Source: Amyelois transitella
Lineage: Eukaryota; Arthropoda; Insecta; Lepidoptera; Pyralidae
DNA: 64,000 bases
Assembly: GCF_032362555.1 (NCBI RefSeq)
Contig: NC_083536.1
Coordinates: forward strand, 10,850,001 to 10,914,000
Reading direction: 5' to 3'
The notes under the pieces were generated by a model, which ran no database searches, was not told where the DNA came from, and saw nothing but the letters and a program-made list of their open reading frames with translations. This document shows, piece after piece, positions 54,001 to 63,647 of this stretch (position 1 is the first letter of the stretch; every line of letters starts with the position of its first letter). The position numbers were made by a program, and so were the translations under genes.

Positions 54001-56105
54001 GATATTAATAGACCTAAAACATATTATCATAAAGTTATAAATATTAAATAAATATATTAAATAAATAAACATACATGAATACAATATAATATAATATAAA
54101 TACAATATACCTAAATGAATAGTGGATGCATCACGACGACAACGACAGGTAGTGTTCTCTCACTCCCCTCTTAAAACCTGATAAGGATTTACTATCACGT
54201 ACGTCTGGCGGCAAACAATTCCACAATTTGACAGCCTGGACGGAAAACGAGTGGCTGTATGAAGCAGTACTATGCTGTGGCAATTCCAGTAGGAGTCTGC
54301 GGTGCGATCTACAAGGCGCGTCAAGTGGGTTTTTGTAAGAAAATCTTTCGCGCAGGTAGGACGGGTAAGAAGGGTTATGGAGAATGTTATATAGGAGATT
54401 AAGAATTCTGGCGTTACGCCGGTAGCGGATAGGAAGCCATTTAAGTCGTTTTCGGAATTCAGACACATGGTCAAACTTTTTCAGGCCAAATATGAAGCGG
54501 ATGCACAAATTTTGCAAACGTTCAAGTTTGTTCAACAAATCCTCGGTCACATCCAGAAAACAGACGTCAGCGTAGTCCAGAAGAGGCAAAATAAGGGAAT
54601 GGCAAAGCGAAATTTTGGTCTGAATCGGTAAAAAGTTTTGAAGGCATTTTAGAGAGTGAAGGGAGTAATGCATTTTTCGACTTGTTTCAGCAATGTGTGA
54701 ATTCCATGTTAAGGTGGAGTCTAATAAAACACCCAGGTTTTTTGCATTGTTGGTGTATGCAATCGGTGTCCCGTCAATGTGTAAAGGAGAAAGTGTGGAT
54801 AAGTCAACGTTTCTACACATATAGTGACTGCCAATGATTAAAGCTTGCGACTTTAAAGGATTGACTTTAAGACCGAAAGACTCCGCCCACTTACTAACGC
54901 TAGAGAGGTCATTGTTCATGGCGTCGATGGCAGCATTAACGTCCGATAAAGGGAAATGTCGGTAGAGCTGCAAATCATCAGCATATAAATGGAAGTTACA
55001 GGAAAGAATATGAGTGACACAATTGATGAAAACGGAGAAGAGTAAAGGAGAGAGGACGCCGCCCTGTGGGACACCTGCCCTAAGATCACACCACTCAGAG
55101 AGGGTTTCACCAAGGCGAACACACTGCTTGCGACCGCGAAGATAGGAAGAAAACCAAGCTAGGGCTGATGAAGACACATTTATAGAATGAAGGATTTCTA
55201 ATAGACAGTCGAAATCGACTGAGTTAAATGCGCTGCTGAAATCAAGAAGGACAAGTAAGGTCAAAGATTGGTTTTCAATAGCCCATCGAATATCATCGGT
55301 CACCTTAACCAAAGCAGTAACAGTACTGTGCCCTGGTCGAAAACCAGATTGAAATAAATTCAAAATATTGTTACTATACAGAAAAGAGGAAAATTGGTTG
55401 TGTACTATTACTTCTAAGATTTTGGATAAATATGATAGGATCGAAATGGGTCTGAGATCAGAAGGAGAAGTAGGATTTTTAGTTTTAGGTAAGGGTATTA
55501 CGTGTGCAAATTTCCAAGATTGTGGAAATATGCCAGTGGTGAGAGAGAAGTTAAATATATGCGTTAGAACCGGAAGAATGATTGGAAGAAGTAAATTAAT
55601 CATTTTTGAGGATATTGAGTCATTACCTACTGCATTAGACTTAACATGCGCTATGGCCTTCTTGACCTCCTCGTCCCCGACAGCCACAAAAACAAACTGG
55701 GGGTAAGAAGGAAGCGGGAGACAGGATAGTTTGGATAAGGTATTTGCTTTAGTGCTAGGAGAAATAATCACGGGTGGTAAGGAAAAATGTGAATTAATTA
55801 TGGCTGAATCAATGTTAGTAATACAAGAAATTGAGGGAGATTTACCAATTCCAACAGACTTTAGAAATCTCCAAGACTCTGCCGGAGTCCGGCCGACAAG
55901 AGAATCGTGGAAATAATTTCTCTTAGCATCCCTACACATGCGACTGCAACGATTACGAAGCACCTTAAAAATAGCCAAGTTACGCTCCGTTGGGCAACGC
56001 TTGAATCTACGCTTTGCTTTGTCTCTACGAGCCATAGTCTCTTTGATAAGGGGTGTGAGCCATGGGGCGGGATTGCGTTTCATTTTCACTCTTTCATTTT
56101 TCTTG
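54000..56105 (-). mobile_element. Element D-related LINE (copy 3), 5' truncated, RT intact
   Basis: Minus-strand copy with an open RT frame (54,131-56,089) and an AT-rich 3' UTR ending near 54,000. Begins after the endonuclease, so 5' truncated at about 56,105. Sequence clearly related to element D (SGFRPGHST, WFSSYLRGR, YADDLQLY) but a different subfamily, as its 3' UTR lacks the cattaagtccgcc signature. Confidence 0.87.
54131..56089 (-). CDS. LINE reverse transcriptase, open frame, lacking endonuclease
   Basis: 652 codons. NPAPWLTPLIKETMARRD linker, then RT blocks NAVGNDSISSKMINLL, DLRPISILSYLSKILE, SGFRPGHSTVTALVKVTDD, LVLLDFSSAFNSVDFD, AGVPQGGVLSPLLFS and FHLYADDLQLYRHF. Thumb: LTWNSHIAETSRKMHY, LLDYADVCFLDVTEDLL; C-terminus AVKLWNCLPPDVRDSKS. 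All catalytic residues present and no stops. Without the endonuclease it could act only in trans; an intact RT in a truncated copy suggests a recent event. Confidence 0.9.
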   Translation of the reverse strand: MKMKRNPAPWLTPLIKETMARRDKAKRRFKRCPTERNLAIFKVLRNRCSRMCRDAKRNYFHDSLVGRTPAESWRFLKSVGIGKSPSISCITNIDSAIINSHFSLPPVIISPSTKANTLSKLSCLPLPSYPQFVFVAVGDEEVKKAIAHVKSNAVGNDSISSKMINLLLPIILPVLTHIFNFSLTTGIFPQSWKFAHVIPLPKTKNPTSPSDLRPISILSYLSKILEVIVHNQFSSFLYSNNILNLFQSGFRPGHSTVTALVKVTDDIRWAIENQSLTLLVLLDFSSAFNSVDFDCLLEILHSINVSSSALAWFSSYLRGRKQCVRLGETLSEWCDLRAGVPQGGVLSPLLFSVFINCVTHILSCNFHLYADDLQLYRHFPLSDVNAAIDAMNNDLSSVSKWAESFGLKVNPLKSQALIIGSHYMCRNVDLSTLSPLHIDGTPIAYTNNAKNLGVLLDSTLTWNSHIAETSRKMHYSLHSLKCLQNFLPIQTKISLCHSLILPLLDYADVCFLDVTEDLLNKLERLQNLCIRFIFGLKKFDHVSEFRKRLKWLPIRYRRNARILNLLYNILHNPSYPSYLRERFSYKNPLDAPCRSHRRLLLELPQHSTASYSHSFSVQAVKLWNCLPPDVRDSKSLSGFKRGVREHYLSLSS

Positions 56106-56262
56106 TAACATAGATGTAAGTTTACAAATTATGTACTTATTTTTGTTCTACATTTTTTATTACTACTATTAATAAACTTTCAATTATAAAATGTATGTTA
56201 TTTAATTGTACATATATCGAAGATTATCAGGAAAAAAAATCACGTTGATATCATCATTAACT
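56106..56262. other. AT-rich spacer
   Basis: Nothing recognised. Confidence 0.4.
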
Positions 56263-56700
56263 TCACGAATTATTTTTATACTCGTTGCGGCCTTGTCCTC
56301 AAGGGCACCCTTGTCTGCGGACGATGTCGCCTGCAGCGTCTCCGCCTTTTTGGCCATCTCGACCGGAACGCCGCGCGAAGAGTTGCGCCACATCCACTCT
56401 CATCTGAAAGCAGACAGATGGAAGCGGCGCCCGACTCGCGAGGGTCTAAAAAAAAATAGACCCCGCCCACCAAAACACATGCGAAGACCCCACAGGGGAC
56501 CTCGCTTTTGCGGGACATTGGCCAACAACAAACAAGACCCCGTCAATCGGGGAGTTATTTGCTGTCGCCCGGGGTGCACCGTTCCATGTCCCTTGTCAGC
56601 CCACCGCTGTCACCGGAATCATTTGAATCAAGCAACAGAAGCAAGGCCTTCAAGAGACAGGGCACTCGAGGTTTCCCGCGCTTAGCAATACGGGGGGGAA
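56263..56700 (-). mobile_element. R1 (element F family) 5' fragment, rearranged
   Basis: Holds a short ORF1 piece (AKKAETLQATSSADK, about 56,290-56,365) joined to 5' UTR sequence that matches 39,700-40,015 of element F (56,365-56,690). The normal order has several hundred bases between these, so there is an internal deletion. The 5' boundary is followed by TTAACCTAACC, a telomere-like remnant. Confidence 0.82.
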
Positions 56701-57084
56701 CTTAACCTAACCACCCATTTCCCGTAAAAATCCGGGAAAAATTCGCCCCCTCGCCCAACCTTGTTTTCTCAGCTAGGTAAACAGCGCTCGCCGACGTAAG
56801 TTGAAACCGTAAAGCGACTTTTTTCTCTTGATATTTTTCTTTTTTCTGACTAGTGTATATTGTTTGAACCTTCTTGAAAAACCATCTCTGATTTGTTTTC
56901 ATCCTTCTAGAAGTAAAAGCTTTAATTCAATAGCTTGTTTTAGTTTTTCGTATATTGGTAAATTTGTAATCGCTTACTGACGAGACCATGGTGCTCACCC
57001 AGTCTCCCACCCGGAAGGAGGCGAATAATCGCTCTTCTTCTCCTTTTCCACGACGAGGACTCTCAGGTAGCTTCCGATTCAGAC
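56701..57084 (+). other. Leader of element J
   Basis: No gene; precedes the gag ORF and may be its 5' UTR. Starts with a CCTAACC remnant. Confidence 0.4.
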
Positions 57085-58275
57085 ATGCCACGTCTCCGAT
57101 ACATGTCCTACTCTGAAATAACTTATGATACTCAAAGCAACCCCTTAAGGCAACCTGACAACCCCGCCATTGTGACAGTGGCTGATGTGCACAGTCAGTC
57201 TGATAAGGGACATCCCCGTCCAGTGCCCACCGCATCCTCAACCACCACCTCCATCACTAAACCAACTGATCCCACTGAGTCTCGCACTCTAGATCCTGTC
57301 GAGGGACACAAAGCGAGCATTCTGGCTGGCGTTCAGGAGGCAATCGGCTTATTGTGTGCATCCAAAAGCGTCACCAAAAAGCAACGTCAGGAGGTCACCT
57401 AAATACTGACGGACATCGGCGTGCAAACCAGCGCCTTCGTGGGTACCATTAACAGGTGTTGCACATGTGTCCCCAATCTCAATGTCACAAAAGAGACTCC
57501 AACACAACCACCGACCACTCCCTCTCTCTCTCTCCGGGAGTCCTCATCCAGGCAACAAACAATAGAGGTTCTTAGAGAGGGGATAAACTTCAGGAAGGCT
57601 AAATATGCCCCGACGAACAGCAAGGCTGTTTCAAATAACAGATTCCGCGTCCAATTTGACTGTGATCGCGATAGGGACGACGCCATCCAGCGCCTGTCGA
57701 CCTCGGACAAAATCGCGGCGGAGCCGGCGCGGAAACTGTCACCGATGCTCATCCTGAAGGGTGTCCCCAAGGAAATCTCATCCGATCAGTTAAGTGACAT
57801 AATCGCCGAGAAAAACAGCGACCTCACTCCCCTCATTGAATATCCACAGGATTTGCGTCTACGCTTCTTGCGAAATAACCGCAACCCGAAACTGTATAAT
57901 GCAGTGTTCATGGCAAGCCCCAGGGTGTGGCGGGCGGCCACTGCAGCCGAAAGGGTCTGCATCGACTACCTTAGGGTACACATCAGCGACTTCTCCCCGT
58001 TCTTGCAATGCTTCAAGTGCCTGCAATTAGGACACACCCAGGCGAAATGCACCGCAACCGAACCAGCCCCATGCGCATATTGCACCCTAAACGGTCACAC
58101 GGTCAAGGACTGCCCCTCGGCGGCCAAAAAGGAGAACCCAGGTGCACCAATTGTGTTTCACATAACAATAAATTTAAAACTAACGTGTCGGTAACGCATC
58201 AAGCGATATCAGCGGAATACCCGAGGCTGCGAGCCATGAGGGATAGAATCCTGGACCGCGTTGACTACGGATAGT
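57085..58275 (+). pseudogene. Element J: LINE gag with zinc knuckles, orphan
   Basis: ATG 57,085. Frame has TAA at 57,400-57,402 then continues to about 58,133, where a one-base shift leads to 58,274. N-terminus Pro/Ser/Thr-rich; core has FRVQFDCDRDRDDAIQRL, LSPMLILKGVPKEISSD, RFLRNNRNPKLYNAVF; knuckles CFKCLQLGHTQAKC and CAYCTLNGHTVKDC, with a third, CTNCVSHNN, in the shifted frame, then EYPRLRAMRDRILDRVDYG at the C-terminus. Typical R1/I-group ORF1. No ORF2 follows; palindromic repeats begin instead. Confidence 0.85.
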
Positions 58276-58339
58276 GCGGATTTTTAAATTTTGGAGATAT
58301 AATTTAATATAAATATAACATATACATGTGTAATAAATA

Positions 58340-58640
58340 AATAAATATAAAGTATATATATAATAAACCAGTTGTGACTTCGAAACAAAATAAGAAAAGC
58401 ATTGACCAACTGGTTTGATTTGTATCAAATGTCAAACAAACCAGGAGGCTGTCTCAATAATTTATTCACAATATTTAATTTAATTTATTACCATAATATA
58501 AATACTATAGTATAAATATATATGAATATATTATAAACCATCTGCGACTTCTAAACAAATAATGCATTGGCCAACTGGTTTGAAATGCATCAAATGGCAA
58601 TCAAACCAGAAGGCTACCTCAATAATTTAATCATATGTGT
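58340..58640. repeat. Palindromic repeat units, copies 2 and 3
   Basis: Two blocks about 170 bp apart (58,370-58,460 and 58,535-58,630). Each has a GACTTC(G/T)AAAC start, a CTGGTTTG...CAAACCAG dyad and ends CTCAATAATTTA, separated by ATATAAATA-rich DNA. Same unit as at 36.2 kb. Confidence 0.78.
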
Positions 58641-58699
58641 TTCATAAACTCAATTGAATTTACTATATGACATTATACGAACATACAAACATACATATA

Positions 58700-59412
58700 A
58701 CCACGTCTTTATCTATTTATTTATTTATTTATTTAAACTTCATTGCACAAGATACAAATGTATAGCACAATTGGCGGACTTAATGCTAGAAGCATTATCT
58801 ACCAGTCAACCATTGGGTCTTACAGAGAACTTCATGTGGGGTTAAACTAAATAAATATATTTATACCTACACAAAATATAAAATAAAATAATTATAATAT
58901 ACATACATAAGAACTACAATAGATAAACAATATACATAAATAAATAGGTGCAGCGATTACCGAAATGAGTGAAAAGGCGATATTAAATACCCTCGCGACT
59001 CAAGAAAAACCCGTATACCCGCGATTTGAAACTAGAACGACTTCGGGATGTCCTGATGGACTCGGGAAGTGAATTCCAGAGCCTAACAGCCATAACGACG
59101 AAAGAATTGGAGGCAATACCTGTACGGTGAAAAGGGATAGCAAGAGTTAACTTATTTGAAGAACGAAGGATTTTTTCGTGAGTAGAACTTAATAGTTGGA
59201 AGTCTTTTTTAAGATAGTCTGGGGCAAGCTGATTATTGAGAATGGTATAGAGCTGACATAAAATGTGAAGATTTCTACGGTTACGGATGGGGAGCCATTT
59301 TAGCTGAGAACGGTATTCAGAAATATGATCGTACTTCCGAAGGCAGAATACAAACCTGATACAATTGTTTAGAAGACGTTCTAATTTGTTGAGATGCTCT
59401 TCAGTTAAATCC
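58700..59412 (-). mobile_element. Element D family 3' end (copy 4)
   Basis: Minus-strand. 3' UTR with the family signature at about 58,770-58,850, then codons for the end of ORF2 back to the LTEEHLNKLE region at 59,412. Very similar to the copy at 35.4-36.18 kb, including the terminal ATTT/AAAT run (58,709-58,735). Confidence 0.88.
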
Positions 59413-59663
59413 TATATCCCTTGCGGGGTAGACAGAGCCAACAGTCCTGAGCGGACTGATAGGCCACGTTCAGCTATTTGGCTTTAAGATAGAATTGAGA
59501 TTCTAATAGTGACAAGTTGCTAGCCTATCGCCTAAAAAAATAATCTCAAGTTTGTAAGCCTATCCCTTAGTCGCCTTTTACGACATCCATGGGAAAGAGA
59601 TGGAGTGGTCCTATTCTTTTTTGTATTGGTGCCGGGAACCACACGGCACCAATACAAAAAAGA
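59413..59663. repeat. Unclassified dispersed repeat ending in a fold-back
   Basis: Stretch with GGAAAGAGATGGAGTGGTCC and TGCCGGGAACCACACGGCAC, phrases I associate with a common lepidopteran repeat (recollection, not a search). The end is a perfect 20-bp inverted repeat: 59,615-59,634 and 59,644-59,663, loop GGAACCACA. Confidence 0.65.
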
Positions 59664-59987
59664 CATTATAATATAAATCATATAATATAAATATATATGA
59701 ATATATCATAAATCATTTGTGTCTTCTAAACAAATAAAGCATTAGCCAACTGGTTCGAAATGTATCAAATGGCAATCAAACCAGAAGTCTACCTCAATAA
59801 TTTAAATAAAGATAATTCATAAAATTCAACTCAAAATATAATATAAATAATATAATAAATATATATGAATATAGAATAAATCATAAGCGTCTTCTGAATA
59901 AGTAAAACAATGGCCAACTAGATTGATTTGCTTATGTGACACAATAAACTTAAGTTTCAACAAACAAAATTAATAAAAGTAAAAAAA
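59664..59987. repeat. Palindromic repeat units, copies 4 and 5
   Basis: Further diverged units at about 59,700-59,805 and 59,877-59,940 in AT-rich DNA. Confidence 0.65.
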
Positions 59988-60000
59988 CCTAACCTAACCT
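59988..60000. repeat. Short CCTAA run at the edge of element H copy 2
   Basis: CCTAACCTAACCT directly after the H-family homology ends. On the minus strand the LINE sequence ...AAGCGCAATAAGG runs into GGTTAGG. Confidence 0.85.
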
Positions 60001-61595
60001 TATTGCGCTTTGTTGCGATTGCCGCGACTTCCTCGATGTATTTGAGGAAGTGGTCCCTTGTGCTTTAGTTTGGAGCAGGTTGCTCAGCACTTCCCTTCCC
60101 AACTTTTGGTTGCAGACGCACTCCAGGTTGTAGCGGGCAGTTTGAAACCTGGGGCAGTCGAGTAGTATGTGCCATACCGATTCGCTGACGTTCGGGTCGC
60201 ACTCGCATCCGGGACTGTCTTTCAACTTGAACCGGTACAAGTATTCTCCAAAGCCGCCGTGACCCGTCAGAATTTGAACGTGCAGGTGGTTTAGATTCGT
60301 TCCTCGCACAAAGCTGTAAGCTTTACTTACATCGGGGAAGAACGTTCTCGTTACCGCACCTTGGGAGGCAGTATCGAATCTGTCTTGCCATCTGGCAATA
60401 AATTCCTCCCTGATCTTTCTTCTGACGTATGACAGCGGGACTTCTGCGTAATCGGGAGAGAGAGTCTCTTTCGAGGCTCCCTCTTTGGCAAGCTCGTCCG
60501 CCCTTTCGTTTCCTGCCGTGCCCACGTGGGCTCTGAGCCAGAACAGGCGAACCCTTCTCCCTCGCGACCGTATCACTGCAATGCTTTCTCTAATAGCTTT
60601 TGCCAGAGGATGGGTGAGCCGAGTACTGCACAGCAATTCCAACGACGATCTTGAGTCGATCGCTTCCTCTTCGCTCTCCAACGCTCCGGACACCGCCCTG
60701 TGGAGTGCATACAATTCCGATTGGAACACGGTACACGTGGAGACCAGGCTGAAGACTTGGCTGTGTATCTCCTTGCCGTTTTCCCACCACGTTAGTGCCG
60801 CTCCCACCTTGCCCTCATTTTACTCCCGTCGGTATAAACCTGTGGACAAGTAATCTGGTGGGCAGTTTGGGTGGCATCTGTCATATCCTCGAGCAGAGTG
60901 TACTCTAGTTGGATTTGAGAAGCCTCGTGTGGTAAATCTTTGGCTTTAACAATCTCCTCGAGTTTACGATTCGGTGGTAGGAAATCAACGGAGAGCCCTT
61001 TCTTCGCCTCGTATAGGGACGCAACTTCCTGGATTCTAAGGTCGAGTGGTAGGATTTTCGCTAGGATCAACGTTGTTCTGTATGCCTTGCAGATCCTTTG
61101 CGCGAAATCCCTCTGGAGTGTGTCTAGCGCTTTTCTGTTTGTGATGTTCTCAGACGCTTTTGCCCATGCGCAGGCCCCATACGTTACGATGGGTTCTATC
61201 AGTTTCAGTTTGTTTTCCTTCCCTCACTCTAATCTCCAATACTCTGTTGACGCGATCCTCCATTCCCTCTACGGTCTTACCGGAGAACACAAGAACTCCA
61301 TCGTCTGCGAACGCCTGGCAGTAGACTTCCTCTGACGATAGCCTATACAAGAGGGGATCCAAGATAATGTTCCAGAAGGTGGGGCCCCCGATGGAGCCTT
61401 GAACACATCTTTTCGTGGTATCCCTTTCGCTGGTTTCTCCCGCATAGTTGACGACTATCTTTCTGTCTTGAGGTATGAGTCCACCATCAGGTATAGGTTT
61501 TTGGGGCAGCGTCTGAGCCTCAGCTGGTTCATTAGAGCCGGCCACCACGCGTTGTCGAAGGCCCGCTCTATGTCCAGTGACTATCAACACGGATC
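60001..61595 (-). pseudogene. Element H family copy 2: RT palm fragment and RNase H
   Basis: Minus-strand pieces: RT around 61,590-61,170 (IERAFDNAWW, a frameshift near 61,450, CVQGSIGGPTFWNIILDPLL, CQAFADDGVLVFSG), a broken joint at 61,070-61,150, then pre-RNase H (LPLDLRIQEVASLYEAKKG) and RNase H (VYTDGSKM, FQSELYALHRAV, DSRSSLEL with four residues missing before it, AHVGTAGNERADELAKEGA). The frame shifts at about 60,800. Ends with EEVAAIATKRNK-equivalent codons at 60,000. Complements the parts missing from the 45-48 kb copy. Confidence 0.87.
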
Positions 61596-62251
61596 TCCCC
61601 GCTTATTTTATATATATATATTATCTTTTCCACATTGACGTGCCCGATCAGCAGGCTTACTCTCGAACTCAATCCCAATCTCAATTCTGTCGCAATCCAA
61701 TTCCAATCACAATTAATTTGTTACTCTTGAAATCATTAACCTTGAGATTGAGTTGGTATTGCGATTGTGTCATGATTGTGTCTTCCTTGGCGATTCCACT
61801 AAGCGTCAATATGACAGTGACATACATCACCCTGTCTACGACTGAAATAGAACGAATGAATTAATGAAAACTTTGATAAACAATATTAAATTTAAGTAAT
61901 TTTCAAGAAAATAATTCATTTTAATTGTTTTTTTTTATAAACAATGCTTATTTCTTACTAATAAATAATTTTAAGACAAAAAATAATCAAATTAAATGTT
62001 TCAAACGGCGTATTTGGCTGTATGAGTATTTTCCTGTGCCTGTATATGTAAAGTTCACAATAAACAAAACAACAAAATAACAATTTAAAACTGTGGTTTA
62101 AAAGTTTTAGTTTGGCGCTCATAAGGTAAGTATTTTTTTCACTTATTAAAGTTTTTGATACTTTTATTTATTATAAAACGATTGTCACTAGTACACAAGT
62201 GATCTTCAAGCAAAAAAAATGTTAGTAATGCTGTATCATACTATTGCAGAA
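61596..62251. other. AT-rich stretch before the Myb-like gene
   Basis: No gene. 61,655-61,790 holds CAATCCCAATCTCAATT-like strings and, 70 bases on, GAGATTGAGTTGGTATTG, forming an imperfect inverted repeat. May include the left end of a Harbinger-type element. Confidence 0.4.
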
Positions 62252-62721
62252 ATGGCAAACAGACCCACACAATACCAAAAGGCAGCGTTAGTGGAGTTCC
62301 TGGAGAAAAATCCAGGAATTGCTCGAGGCCTTCCACGAACGCAGCAGGCCAAACAGGAAACTCGAAAAAAGTGGCAGGAGTTCGCTGAGGCCACTAACGC
62401 CTTGGGTGGGATTATTAAAGATGGGCAGGCTTGGGCTAAGGTAAGCTAGCATTAAAACAAATTTATTATATTAGTTACATGCATATATACTAAATCATAA
62501 TGATTTCCTTTTCATGCATTTCAGTATTGGACTGAAAAAAAAAATCATCCCTTAAAAAGGTCTGCCAACAAAGGGCTCAGTCCATGAGGCGCACCGGAGG
62601 TGGCCTAGATGTGGTGCCAGAGCTGTCGTTGCTGGAACAGCGCCTAGTTGCAGTCATGGGTGGGGACTCATTTGCCACGGGCACAAGGGGAATAGCAGTA
62701 GACCCCTCTCCCCAAAGTAAT
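62252..62721 (+). pseudogene. Myb/SANT-like DNA-binding protein of a Harbinger (PIF) transposon, two exons seen
   Basis: Exon 1 from ATG 62,252 (MANRPTQYQKAALVEFLEKN) encodes a trihelix Myb/SANT-like domain (W at KKWQEFAEATNALGG). Intron 62,441-62,524 has GTAAGC...TTTCAG. Exon 2 starts YWTEKK; a slip in its A run is needed to read MRRTGGGLDVVPELSLLEQR and GDSFATGTRGIAVDPS, and it ends at a GTAAGT donor (62,722). Such proteins accompany the Harbinger nuclease and guide DNA binding. No nuclease gene is seen here. A host gene derived from it is possible but the frameshift argues against. Confidence 0.7.
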
Positions 62722-63645
62722 GTAAGTAAAATAATATAAAAAGTTAAATAAAATTTGTTTATTCAGAAACCAAGAATTGACGTCAGTAATTTACTTAAAA
62801 CTAAGTTTGCTACCGTCTCTAAAGTGAAGAAGAAGCGGCGCAACAAAGTAAAGTAAAAAGTAAAAGTAAAATGAATTTATTCAAAGAACACCATAACAAA
62901 AAGACAAAAAAGGAAACAAAAATATGTACAAAAACAAACATGTAGTATGGTGCTCCTGAAAGGGTACCCCCTCAGCATAATGCTGGCCGTAAACAATATG
63001 CTACACGGCCAACGCTGATCTTCCGGGGGTGCCCGGGTAGGCATCACGGACATACGTACAATGAAAACAAAAAAAAAAACAAAAGAAAAGAAAAGAAATA
63101 TATATATATATATGTTCAACATACAAATAATACAAGAACAATACATATTTATATATTGCTCCTGCATCACTGCACCCACATTTATTCATATATATACATT
63201 TATATTTCCTGAACACAAATACACAATTAACATTAATAACTAAATAAAAAGGAAGAAAAAAAATAACAAATAAAAATAAAATTAAAACAATAACACAACT
63301 GTCAATACAAATCAATGTCACTGACAACTCGATCCTGCATCACTCACTCGTACGCATCACCAATCTATCATCTGTGAGCAAATGAACACAACACTTTCCT
63401 TGCAAACAAACACGCAGGTATCCGTTGTCCATTTATGGGAAAACAATAATTATAGACATAAATTTCTCTAAGTAAATGTAAATTTAGTAACAAAAATTCA
63501 AAGAAAGAAAGTACTAAAAACAAAAATTTTATGCAATGTGAAACAGTGTGACCTCGACCGATCGAAGCATGCGTACCTAACCCCCCCAACAACATAAACA
63601 CCAGTGAAAAACAATATGTGCCTCCACAGCCAACGCACCGAGAGA
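62722..63645. other. Unassigned region
   Basis: Contains GAAGAAGAAGCGGCGCAACAA and an (A)AAGTAAA-rich run at 62,830-62,875, then a GC-richer patch (62,940-63,055) and AT-rich DNA. It looks like LINE 3' tails but I cannot name the family. No coding region supported. Confidence 0.35.
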
Positions 63646-63647
63646 TA

